11,832 nt of DNA from Candidatus Heimdallarchaeota archaeon. GTDB taxonomy: Archaea > Asgardarchaeota > Heimdallarchaeia > Heimdallarchaeales > Kariarchaeaceae. Location of the stretch: the NCBI GenBank assembly GCA_029882335.1, contig JAOUKW010000094.1, positions 1-11,832 of the forward strand, in the 5' to 3' direction. This document shows, piece after piece, positions 1 to 6,472 of this stretch. Under the pieces are notes generated by a model. It was not told where the DNA came from, did no database searches, and saw nothing but the letters and a program-made list of their open reading frames with translations. A program made the translations under genes and the position numbers. Position 1 is the stretch's first letter. Each line of letters begins with the position of its first letter.

Positions 1-534
1 GATGAAAGATGGGTTCCGTCAGATCATGAAAGAAGTAATCAAAATATGATTTCCAACATATTCACACCTAATCATTATAACTTTGTTCCATTTCCACATG
101 TTGGAATTAATTCTAAAGTGTCTCATTCAACTACAGAATATAATAATCACATTACTGAGATAATAAAAAATACCGGTAAAAATGCAATAGACATTATAAT
201 TTTAGGAATGGGTGATGATGGTCATACTGCATCGTTATTTCCTTTAAATCCAGATTACATAAAGTTACTCGGAAATAATACTGAAACAATCTCATTTAGT
301 ACTTTTGTAAATGAACAAAATGAATTGAGATTAAGTTTGTCACCTAATTTCATTATTAACGCAACAAATAGATTTCTCCTCATTTCAGGAGCAAATAAAG
401 GAAAAGTTCTGAATAATGTATTTAAAATTAATGATAATAAAAAATATCCAATTCAAATAGCATTTGATAATAAAACATCTGTTTATCTAGATCAAATTTG
501 CTATCAACAGTTAGAATTAAACAATAATTCTTGA
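1..534 (+). CDS. pgl: 6-phosphogluconolactonase, 5'-truncated by the window edge
   Basis: Hydrolyses 6-phosphoglucono-1,5-lactone to 6-phosphogluconate, the second step of the oxidative pentose phosphate pathway, in the cytosol. The reading frame is open from base 1 and its first codons give DERWVPSDHERSN, the family signature strand/loop, so the true start lies upstream; the ATG at 46 is internal. A second signature, GMGDDGHTASLFP, follows at codons 69-81 counted from base 1, and its His75 is the expected catalytic residue. About 177 codons are present against 235-250 in the family, so roughly the first 65-75 residues are missing. The phosphatase gene begins 44 bases after the stop on the same strand, compatible with co-transcription but without an obvious metabolic link. 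Confusion with glucosamine-6-phosphate deaminase (same fold) is unlikely given both Pgl motifs. Confidence 0.93.
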   Translation, partial: DERWVPSDHERSNQNMISNIFTPNHYNFVPFPHVGINSKVSHSTTEYNNHITEIIKNTGKNAIDIIILGMGDDGHTASLFPLNPDYIKLLGNNTETISFSTFVNEQNELRLSLSPNFIINATNRFLLISGANKGKVLNNVFKINDNKKYPIQIAFDNKTSVYLDQICYQQLELNNNS

Positions 535-578
535 TTGGGAAATAATTCTTATGAACAGATTGTGATTTGTTGATTTGA

Positions 579-1904
579 ATGAAAAGTAAAGAACTATTAA
601 TGATAATAATTATTATCGTTACACCAATTAGCTTTTCTCAATCAGTAATTATAAATCAAAGTTCCAATCAACAAGAAGTAAAGAATATTATTTTACTTAT
701 TGGGGATGGAATGGGTTTCAGTCATCTTGAATTAGGCAGTCTTGTTGAATATGGAAATAATAATTCTTTATTTTTACAATCAAATTTGTTATTCCAACAG
801 AAAATGTCAACAAATGAGATTTATGGAGACATTACTGATTCAGCTAGTAGCGCTACAGCGATGGCTACAGGTTATAATACTAGAATGGGAAAAATTGGTG
901 TTTTGTTAAATGATACACCAGTACAAACAATTTTAGAGAAAGCGGAACTTATGGGCAAAAAAACAGGTATTGTTACAACAACTGATTTTACCCACGCAAC
1001 TCCTGCTGCATTTGCGGCACATACTAGTAATAGAGAACACAAAGAAAGCATTTATCAACAAATGATAAATCAAGGAATTGAAATAATTTTAGCAGGTGGA
1101 CAACGTTGGATTTCAGATGTAAACACACTAATAAATCTTAATTATTCCCACATAACAACGATTGATGAATTAGATACTAATACTGATAAAATATTTGGTA
1201 CATTTAATTGGAATCATTTAGAATACGAATCTGATCTACAGTATAGCCAGGATGCAAGGTTAACAGAACTAACTGTTAAAGCTCTAAATCATCTAAGTAA
1301 TCAGGAAAATGGCTTCTTTTTAATGATTGAAGGAGGAAGAATTGATCATGCAGGTCATGAGGGAAATCTAACAAGAAATGCGCTGGAAGTAATTGAAATT
1401 GATAGAACTGCGAAAATAATCCATGATTGGATGTTATCAAATCCAAATACATTATTTCTAGTTGTTGCAGATCATGAAACAGGTGGCTTAACGATTGGGA
1501 ATAATCATATTCTTGATGATAATCTCCCTTCCAATTTTATTAACTTGGAGGATATGAGAGATAGAAGAATAGATAGAGTTGCTCAAATTGATGCCACCTA
1601 TTCAAGTTCGAGTCATTTTCCATGGTTAGTACCATTAATCGGCATTGGGGAGGTTGCAAATTCACTAATGAGTATGACATGTTCATACAGTAATACAAAT
1701 GTATTTGATATTATGAATAGGGCTTTAACAGGAAACATTATCAATGATTGTCCCCCTCCAGCAGAAATACTTCCCAAACCAACATATCAACCATATTCTC
1801 CCACCGATGATAATAAACTTTCTTTATTTTCTCCTCTCTTTTTATTTGCAATACTAGTACTATCATCTCGTTTAAAAAAAAGATTTAATTTAAGTCAATT
1901 ATGA
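579..1904 (+). CDS. phoA: Alkaline phosphatase, secreted and anchored by a C-terminal membrane helix
   Basis: Metal-dependent phosphomonoesterase of the PhoA family, probably releasing phosphate outside the cell. Residues 1-20 look like a signal peptide (hydrophobic run at 7-20). All landmarks are visible: IGDGMG with metal ligand D43, nucleophile S88 in TDSASSATA, ATPAA with T141, R152, E251/D256/H260 in EGGRIDHAGH, D298-H299 in VADHETGG, and H346 followed by VP at the family spacing. Positions matching E. coli D153 and K328 are both His (H139, H257), as in mammalian enzymes. After a Pro-rich linker (about 392-409), residues 415-430 form a hydrophobic segment followed by RLKKR, suggesting a cell-surface anchor. 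The next gene starts inside this stop codon (ATGA at 1901-1904). There is no strong ribosome site before the ATG, only a weak GTGAT at 562-566. Confidence 0.93.
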   Translation: MKSKELLMIIIIIVTPISFSQSVIINQSSNQQEVKNIILLIGDGMGFSHLELGSLVEYGNNNSLFLQSNLLFQQKMSTNEIYGDITDSASSATAMATGYNTRMGKIGVLLNDTPVQTILEKAELMGKKTGIVTTTDFTHATPAAFAAHTSNREHKESIYQQMINQGIEIILAGGQRWISDVNTLINLNYSHITTIDELDTNTDKIFGTFNWNHLEYESDLQYSQDARLTELTVKALNHLSNQENGFFLMIEGGRIDHAGHEGNLTRNALEVIEIDRTAKIIHDWMLSNPNTLFLVVADHETGGLTIGNNHILDDNLPSNFINLEDMRDRRIDRVAQIDATYSSSSHFPWLVPLIGIGEVANSLMSMTCSYSNTNVFDIMNRALTGNIINDCPPPAEILPKPTYQPYSPTDDNKLSLFSPLFLFAILVLSSRLKKRFNLSQL

Positions 1905-2866
1905 AAGCAGTAGTGACAGGAGCTACAGGTTTAGTTGGACAATATTTAGTGAGAGAGTTATTACAAACAGGTAAATTCAGTGAAATACTGGCTTTGGGCA
2001 GAAATGAGCAAACTCTAAATCATCTCCAAGATTTGGGATCAAGAATAATGCAGTTTGATTTATTGTTGAATGATTTCAATGAACTGAAGGATTGGACAGG
2101 AGATTCTATTTGGTTTCATTGTGCAGCAGCAATTTCTGGCGCGGATAAAGAGACTTTGGAAAGTGTAAATATCAAAGGTACTCAATTGTTGATTGATTTT
2201 TTAACAAATAATCCAATATCCAAAATAATTCATGTATCTTCGATTGCAATCTATGGATTACACGAGGAGGGAATGTTCAAAGAAGATTTGGAAAAATATC
2301 CGAGCTCGAATTATGCCAAAACCAAGCATATACAAGAACAATTAATAACAAATTCAAAGTTAAATTGGATAGTATTTAGACCACCATTTATTGGAGGTCC
2401 AAATGATAAAAATTTCCTTTTTGAATTCGCCAACCGGATTACAAACAAAAAAATGCCATCATTTACCAAATCAGGGTCAATTAGTTATATTGATGTACGA
2501 GATCTGTGTAGAGGAATGGTACAAAGTGCGATTATTGATGATTCACATGAAATATACAATATAAAGGGTTTCAACTTTATATTTGATGAATTTGTTAAAT
2601 TATTTGCTAAATTATTAAAAATAGAGCCACCTTATGGTAAAAAATATAATTATTCGTTGGTTATGGGTCTCGCAGTTTTCCTTGAGATTTATTATAAACT
2701 AACAGGTAATAGTAATGAGAGAAAATTATCGAGATATAGAATAAGAACTTTAACATCTCAACGAACTCTTGATGATAGTAAATTTCGGGAAAAGTACATG
2801 TTTACACCAAACATATCACCAGAGAAAAGCATCCAAGACTGGATACAAGTAGCCAATAATGAATAA
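1901..2866 (+). CDS. NAD(P)-dependent epimerase/dehydratase-like protein (extended SDR)
   Basis: A 321-residue extended short-chain dehydrogenase/reductase. The N-terminus AVVTGATGLVGQYLV carries the Rossmann glycine pattern (G7, G10, G13). The catalytic residues are S113/S114 in HVSSIAIYG and Y138/K142 in YAKTK. The RPPFIGGP segment (160-167) and YIDVRDLCRG (196-205) are typical of the epimerase/3-beta-hydroxysteroid dehydrogenase-like branch. The substrate cannot be read from sequence; nucleotide sugars, sterol-like alcohols and dihydroflavonol-type ketones are all used by this branch. The start codon overlaps the phosphatase stop by four bases, so translation is probably coupled. No signal peptide is visible, so the protein should be cytosolic even though its partner gene encodes a surface protein. 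Confidence 0.88.
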   Translation: MKAVVTGATGLVGQYLVRELLQTGKFSEILALGRNEQTLNHLQDLGSRIMQFDLLLNDFNELKDWTGDSIWFHCAAAISGADKETLESVNIKGTQLLIDFLTNNPISKIIHVSSIAIYGLHEEGMFKEDLEKYPSSNYAKTKHIQEQLITNSKLNWIVFRPPFIGGPNDKNFLFEFANRITNKKMPSFTKSGSISYIDVRDLCRGMVQSAIIDDSHEIYNIKGFNFIFDEFVKLFAKLLKIEPPYGKKYNYSLVMGLAVFLEIYYKLTGNSNERKLSRYRIRTLTSQRTLDDSKFREKYMFTPNISPEKSIQDWIQVANNE

Positions 2867-2921
2867 TTAAATAAGTAAAATATTGACCAAACAAGAAATA
2901 TGTGCACAATTACTATAAATT

Positions 2922-2966
2922 TTATAAAAAATGTTAAAAATGTATTTATTATAAAAAATATTAAAA
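2922..2966 (+). repeat. Two near-identical 18-base AT-rich direct repeats with TATA-like cores
   Basis: TTATAAAAAATGTTAAAA at 2922-2939 recurs at 2949-2966 with a single G-to-A change, offset by 27 bases. Each copy contains a good archaeal TATA-like core (TTATAAAA). The second copy is about 35 bases before the GTG at 2991, so it could serve as that gene's promoter with a short leader. The duplication may equally be chance in very AT-rich DNA. Confidence 0.45.
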
Positions 2967-2990
2967 TACTACGCAGTTGCTGAAAGTATA

Positions 2991-3221
2991 GTGTATAATA
3001 AAATAGCATGGAAGAACATTCATAATCATAACACGAATTGGTTTAAAGTTTTTATTTATGTGATTATTGCATATGTTACATTTATGATGCTTCTTAATTT
3101 TATGATATCAGGTAAAGATACAATAGTTCCAATCCTTTTGTTTTCTTCTAGTTTAACTGCTGTTAGAGATCAAATAAAACCCTTACAAAATCACAGAAAA
3201 ACTATTATTTCGACTTCTTAA
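2991..3221 (+). CDS. Small membrane protein candidate, 76 residues, unknown function
   Basis: Not recognised. The reading frame starts with GTG and encodes a basic, Asn/His-rich N-terminus (1-18), a strong hydrophobic stretch at about 18-39 and a weaker one at about 43-58, then a polar tail, so one or two membrane helices are likely. Three things favour a real gene. TATA-like elements lie at a suitable distance upstream. The frame fills an otherwise empty 350-base gap. Its TAA (3219-3221) interlocks with the TAA of the opposing hydrolase gene (3218-3220). Against it are the lack of a ribosome site, a non-ATG start and no known family. The frame is closed by a TAA at 2952-2954, so no longer version exists. 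Confidence 0.5.
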   Translation: MYNKIAWKNIHNHNTNWFKVFIYVIIAYVTFMMLLNFMISGKDTIVPILLFSSSLTAVRDQIKPLQNHRKTIISTS

Positions 3222-4126
3222 TGTATGTTTCTAAGGAAGTCTGCATAGTGATTCATAATTGTTTTTCCTTGTGAATATATTAGTATAGGTGAAGAATGGC
3301 GAAAGTCAGGTATCTCAATAAATACACTGTTACTAAGCCATTGAGATAGTAATCTACATCCTTCAATATCAATAATTTCATCCAAAGACCCATGTAAAAG
3401 TAAAATTGGGATTTTAATAGATTTCATAGCAGCAATGTATCGCTCCATTTCATCATTATCAACATCTCTAGTGTAATACTGATACAAATCCTTCAATATA
3501 ACTATTTTTGTATTTAAAAGTAGAGGTTTTAACTTCCATTTTACATATTTGTTCTTTAAAAAGTCTATAATTCCCTTTTGTCCATTTCTAAATACTGTTG
3601 GTTGAAATACAATATCATACACACGATTATAGTTATCTTTAGAAATTTCTTCATGATAAATGTCTTCCAATGCTTTCATTCGATCAACTCGATTTTGAAA
3701 TTCTTGTTTTGTATTTAATCGAGATGGGTGAGCAAGATTTGGATTTCCATAACCACCAATAGATAATACACGACTTGGATATTTTGCTGCGACAATGCAA
3801 CTAATTAAAGATCCTTTAGAGATTCCAAATAAATGAGCTTGTTTAATATCTAATTTATCCATAAATGCAATATGTTCATCACCAATCGTGATTAAATCGA
3901 ATTCACCGACTAAATCAGAAGATTTTCCAATTCCTATGTAGTCATATTGTATATAACAATACTGAGACCCTAAAAATGTTTTCAAGTATTTAAGAAATAC
4001 ATAATCATATTGTTTAAAATTAAAGATAGAGCCATTTAATAATATAATTACGGGATCACTTAAATTACCATCAATTCTATAATAAATTTGTTTTTTATCA
4101 CCAATTTCAATAAAACTCTCAATCAT
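3218..4126 (-). CDS. Alpha/beta-fold hydrolase
   Basis: A 302-residue cytosolic alpha/beta hydrolase. The catalytic triad is readable: nucleophile S103 in the elbow GISKG (101-105), D249 in LLLHGSLDE and H277 in PDFRHSSP. The oxyanion-hole strand is IILLNGS (27-33), and YDYIGIGKSSDL (61-72) is the usual loop after strand 4. A helical cap region fills about 135-235. The ATG lies one base after the stop of the cupin gene, so the two are almost certainly one operon, possibly extended from the homogentisate dioxygenase gene upstream. The substrate is unknown; esters, lactones or C-C bonded diketones are all possible for this superfamily. A role in aromatic catabolism would be inference from neighbourhood only. 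Confidence 0.87.
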   Translation of the reverse strand: MIESFIEIGDKKQIYYRIDGNLSDPVIILLNGSIFNFKQYDYVFLKYLKTFLGSQYCYIQYDYIGIGKSSDLVGEFDLITIGDEHIAFMDKLDIKQAHLFGISKGSLISCIVAAKYPSRVLSIGGYGNPNLAHPSRLNTKQEFQNRVDRMKALEDIYHEEISKDNYNRVYDIVFQPTVFRNGQKGIIDFLKNKYVKWKLKPLLLNTKIVILKDLYQYYTRDVDNDEMERYIAAMKSIKIPILLLHGSLDEIIDIEGCRLLSQWLSNSVFIEIPDFRHSSPILIYSQGKTIMNHYADFLRNIH

Positions 4127-4127
4127 A

Positions 4128-4436
4128 TTAATTCAACACGTAAAAAGCGATTATATCCTCAGTAAAATCCACAAATCTATGCTGTGTATTTTTAGGAACA
4201 AAGTAACAGGTATTTTCTTTAATTTGACATGGTTTGTCATCAATAATTAAGGATCCATTCCCTCTCAGAATAAGATAAACTTCATCACTGGTATGTGGAG
4301 TTTGTATATCTGTTTTGCCTACCTTCAAATGCATCACTCCAAATTCAAAATTTTGCTTTTCCATAAATGAAATCCAATAATTTTCACTAGATTTCATTTT
4401 TTCTAAATATTCAGAGATGATAAATTCATGTTTCAC
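4128..4436 (-). CDS. Single-domain cupin protein
   Basis: A 102-residue single cupin barrel. Motif 1 is TPHTSDEVYLILRGNG (47-62), with candidate metal ligands H48 and E52. Motif 2 is CYFVPKNTQHRF (77-88), with ligand H86. The second ligand of the usual HxH pair is replaced (H-T-S), so the metal site may be weak or altered. The start is GTG; upstream in frame there is only ATA and ATT before a TAA, so no ATG start is available. A TATA-like element about 29 bases before the GTG and no ribosome site suggest a near-leaderless message. The stop is one base before the hydrolase ATG. The function is not predictable: such proteins range from sugar isomerases and dioxygenases to small-molecule sensors. 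Confidence 0.82.
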   Translation of the reverse strand: MKHEFIISEYLEKMKSSENYWISFMEKQNFEFGVMHLKVGKTDIQTPHTSDEVYLILRGNGSLIIDDKPCQIKENTCYFVPKNTQHRFVDFTEDIIAFYVLN

Positions 4437-4460
4437 AGTTATTCGATAGATAAATATAAT

Positions 4461-4474
4461 TTAAATATAGAAAT
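4461..4474 (-). promoter_or_regulatory. TATA-like box of the cupin-hydrolase operon
   Basis: On the minus strand this reads CTATATTTAA near 4470-4461, centred about 29 bases before the GTG start at 4436. That is the spacing expected for an archaeal core promoter of a leaderless or near-leaderless transcript. It implies the cupin and hydrolase genes can be transcribed without the dioxygenase gene, whose stop lies 56 bases upstream of the cupin start. Confidence 0.45.
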
Positions 4475-4492
4475 AAGGTATTGATAATTTGC

Positions 4493-5626
4493 CTATTCTG
4501 TCATCCAAGATTTCCAGTAATCAAGATGTTCGGTATTTTTCAATGCATCTGTTACAAATAATGGTCGACGAGTATCAATCATAACCGCTTTTTCGTTTGT
4601 TTTCAATACCTCGGGATTATTTTGCACTCTATCAAATGCTTGAGGCTGAGGACCATGATGAATACCAGGTGGATGATATGTCATATTACCTATATCAATT
4701 CCATGTCTACTGAAAAATTGACCATCATGATAGAAAATAACTTCTTCATATTCTATATTTGAATGATAAAATGGGATTCTTAAAACATCTGGATCTTCTA
4801 AAGGCCTAGGAACAAAACTACATATAACAAACCCATTTGCGACAAATGTTGTATGAACACTAGGTGGAAGATGGTATTTTGGTGAAGTAATCGGTCTGAA
4901 ATCATCTATATTTATCTTCATGGGAACACAATCACCTTTCCATCCAATTGTATCTTGAACTGGATTAAATGGATAGTAAACAGAGGTATACTCATTATAT
5001 TTTTTAATCCTTAACTCCCATTCATCATTTGGTCGAGTTGGATTCTCCGGTATTTTGGGTGTCTCGATAATTGCAGGATCAAATTGAGCATTAGGTCCTA
5101 ACATACCTCTATCTGGCAGATCAAATTGAGAATCAGTGGCTTCAATTACAACATAAAAGTTATCTGAAACATTTGGTACTAATCGATAAGAAGTACCTCT
5201 GGGAATAACAATATAATCGCCAATATTGTAATTAAAATTTCCATAATCAGATTCAAACACACCAGAACCAAAATGAATAAAGATACATTCATCACCATCT
5301 CCATTTCTAAAATAATATGGCATCTCTTTACTCATACGACTGATAGATACACGAATATTTTCATTGTACATGATAAGTGTATAATTTGCATTTGAATCCG
5401 TGATATCTAGACAAGTTACCTTATTGATATCATAAGCATGCGGTCGAAGATTACCCTCTATTTTTGTCCAACCAGTAGGTGCATTTTTTTTGTAGAGATG
5501 TGAAACTCTACCAAAAAATCCCTTTCGTCCGTGTTCAATCTCAACTGAACCTTCAGGGAGATTTGCATGTGCTTGAAGTGATGTATTTCCCTCTTTCTTT
5601 GGGAATAATGGGGGAACATAAGACAT
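4493..5626 (-). CDS. hmgA: Homogentisate 1,2-dioxygenase
   Basis: Fe(II)- and O2-dependent ring cleavage of homogentisate to maleylacetoacetate in tyrosine/phenylalanine breakdown. The protein has 377 residues, like the shorter prokaryotic form (human about 445). The iron ligands fit the human H335-E341-H371 pattern: H288 and E294 with the same spacing in YHSNIEYEE, and H324 in GIHHGPQ. H252 in YHLPPS aligns with the probable acid/base His. FVPRPLEDPD (271-280) matches the conserved FxPR segment before the iron site. The N-terminal half has GRKGFFGRVSHLY (33-45) and GDGDECIFIHFGSG (109-122), both typical. A strong GGAGGTGG site seven bases before the ATG fixes the start. The fumarylacetoacetase gene is 3.3 kb away on the same strand. 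An oxygen-requiring step implies an aerobic or microaerobic host. Confidence 0.92.
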   Translation of the reverse strand: MSYVPPLFPKKEGNTSLQAHANLPEGSVEIEHGRKGFFGRVSHLYKKNAPTGWTKIEGNLRPHAYDINKVTCLDITDSNANYTLIMYNENIRVSISRMSKEMPYYFRNGDGDECIFIHFGSGVFESDYGNFNYNIGDYIVIPRGTSYRLVPNVSDNFYVVIEATDSQFDLPDRGMLGPNAQFDPAIIETPKIPENPTRPNDEWELRIKKYNEYTSVYYPFNPVQDTIGWKGDCVPMKINIDDFRPITSPKYHLPPSVHTTFVANGFVICSFVPRPLEDPDVLRIPFYHSNIEYEEVIFYHDGQFFSRHGIDIGNMTYHPPGIHHGPQPQAFDRVQNNPEVLKTNEKAVMIDTRRPLFVTDALKNTEHLDYWKSWMTE

Positions 5627-5633
5627 ATTTCAA

Positions 5634-5641
5634 CCACCTCC
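5634..5641 (-). promoter_or_regulatory. Strong Shine-Dalgarno site of the homogentisate dioxygenase gene
   Basis: The minus strand reads GGAGGTGG, a near-full match to the archaeal/bacterial 16S rRNA 3' end, seven bases before the ATG at 5626. Most other genes here lack such a site, so this gene is translated from a leadered message and may be highly expressed. Confidence 0.85.
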
Positions 5642-5645
5642 GTTG

Positions 5646-5692
5646 ACATTCTAAAATGTTATAGTTAGACTATCAAATATTACACATTCTAA
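5646..5692. repeat. Direct repeats ACATTCTAA flanking the dioxygenase promoter region
   Basis: ACATTCTAA occurs at 5646-5654 and again at 5684-5692, 38 bases apart. The copies bracket the short region upstream of the homogentisate dioxygenase ribosome site; the second overlaps the HAD gene stop. Between them lies ATAGT-TAG-ACTAT (5661-5673), a short inverted repeat, and the first copy starts an imperfect palindrome (ACATT-CTAA-AATGT, 5646-5659). These could be regulator sites for the dioxygenase gene, but in such AT-rich DNA chance is possible. Confidence 0.35.
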
Positions 5693-6342
5693 CTTATTAA
5701 ATCAAGTAATTCGGAATAAGATTGAATTACATGATCTGCTCCAGCATTATATAATTTTTCCATATTGAAAGTGGATGTAAAACCAATAACTGTCATTTTT
5801 GCTCTTTTACCTGCAATTATTCCATTTACAGAATCCTCAATAATAATACAATCATTTGGTGTATATCCCATTTGTTCTGCTACCAAATTAAACAGGTCAG
5901 GTTCAGGTTTTCCTCGTTTGACTTGTTCAGATGAAAATATTCTACTAAAAAATTGATTAAAGTTAACCTGTGATAAAGAGAATTTGATTTTTTGCAAACT
6001 ACCTGAAGACGCGACCACCATTTTTATTTCGTTTAATATACATTTTTCTAATACCTGTAATAAGTATGGAAAAGATATTAACCTTTCACCAGCAGATGAG
6101 AGATAAATAGATTGTTTTAGAGAAATTAATCTATCTATATCATCAATTTTGAGAGAGAAATTAGATCCATAATATTCGATAGCATATCTATCACTAGTTC
6201 CAATAACTTCACTAAAATCATTCCCTATATCAATACCAAACTCCTGTTGAAATAAGGTATTCAATGCACCACAGCTTAATGATTCTGAATCAACGATAAC
6301 ACCATCATTATCAAATATTACTAAGTTTTTATTGGTTATCAC
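5689..6342 (-). CDS. HAD-superfamily phosphatase, beta-phosphoglucomutase-like subfamily
   Basis: A 217-residue hydrolase with the four HAD motifs. Motif I is VIFDNDGVIVDSE, with nucleophile D11 and D13; motif II is VVASSG (109-114); motif III is K145 in KRGKPEPDLF; motif IV is IIEDSVNG (168-174), with D170 as Mg ligand. The helical cap after motif I and the DGVIVDSE and KPEPD wording place it with beta-phosphoglucomutase and small sugar-phosphate phosphatases, but the substrate is unknown. The start is GTG at 6342, chosen because an AGGTGAG site lies eight bases before it. An ATG at 6350 abuts that site and reads only three codons before TGA. It precedes the homogentisate dioxygenase gene by 62 bases on the same strand; a pathway role is not indicated. 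Confidence 0.88.
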   Translation of the reverse strand: MITNKNLVIFDNDGVIVDSESLSCGALNTLFQQEFGIDIGNDFSEVIGTSDRYAIEYYGSNFSLKIDDIDRLISLKQSIYLSSAGERLISFPYLLQVLEKCILNEIKMVVASSGSLQKIKFSLSQVNFNQFFSRIFSSEQVKRGKPEPDLFNLVAEQMGYTPNDCIIIEDSVNGIIAGKRAKMTVIGFTSTFNMEKLYNAGADHVIQSYSELLDLIS

Positions 6343-6350
6343 TGATTCAT

Positions 6351-6358
6351 CTCACCTT
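6351..6358 (-). promoter_or_regulatory. Shine-Dalgarno site deciding the GTG start of the HAD gene
   Basis: The minus strand reads AAGGTGAG, followed by eight bases and then GTG at 6342. The nearer ATG (6350-6348) directly abuts the site and is in another frame, ending at TGA 6341-6339, so the GTG is the better start. Confidence 0.7.
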
Positions 6359-6412
6359 TTTCAAACTAAAAATATCACTTTATCTAACCTAAAAAGTGTC
6401 AAATAAAAATTA

Positions 6413-6430
6413 ATAGGTGCAAAAACCTAT
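6413..6430. promoter_or_regulatory. Inverted repeat ATAGGT-N6-ACCTAT, candidate operator 1
   Basis: Perfect 6-base arms, with spacer GCAAAA, lie in the divergent intergenic region between the HAD gene and the surface-protein gene. The right arm runs into the TATA-like element, so a bound dimer would touch the core promoter. The same arms and the same 6-base spacer recur 38 bases downstream, which argues for a specific binding site rather than chance. Confidence 0.6.
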
Positions 6431-6438
6431 ATAAAAAA
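6428..6438 (+). promoter_or_regulatory. TATA-like box of the surface-protein gene
   Basis: TATATAAAAAA with an A-rich stretch just upstream resembles an archaeal BRE/TATA pair. Its centre is about 23-25 bases before the GTG at 6455, which predicts transcription beginning at or close to that codon. Confidence 0.6.
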
Positions 6439-6446
6439 TTGAGATT

Positions 6447-6472
6447 AATAATAGGTGAATAAACCTATTATT
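6447..6472. promoter_or_regulatory. Perfect 10-base-arm inverted repeat over the start codon, candidate operator 2
   Basis: AATAATAGGT, spacer GAATAA, then ACCTATTATT: a perfect inverted repeat of 26 bases that includes the inner ATAGGT-N6-ACCTAT of the upstream copy. It covers the predicted transcription start and the GTG at 6455. It could be a repressor operator. If the gene were transcribed from further upstream it would instead be an RNA hairpin hiding the start. Confidence 0.65.

Noticed and set aside
2915..2966. Possible CRISPR-like or tandem-repeat array
   Set aside because: Only two AT-rich copies with a short offset and no spacers; a duplicated TATA-like element or chance fits better.
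2758..3009. 83-residue minus-strand frame rich in hydrophobic residues
   Set aside because: It starts inside the 3' end of the epimerase gene and its hydrophobicity follows from complementing A-rich DNA; no ribosome site or conserved motif is visible.
4493..5626. Reading this gene as a generic cupin or sugar isomerase
   Set aside because: The H288/E294/H324 spacing, FVPR segment and GIHHGPQ motif match homogentisate dioxygenase specifically.
5458..5649. 63-residue minus-strand frame overlapping the start of homogentisate dioxygenase
   Set aside because: It is in another frame of a gene with clear family motifs and a strong ribosome site of its own.
5765..5956. 63-residue plus-strand frame
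   Set aside because: Wholly antisense to the HAD gene, whose motifs III and IV lie in this stretch; it has no features of its own.
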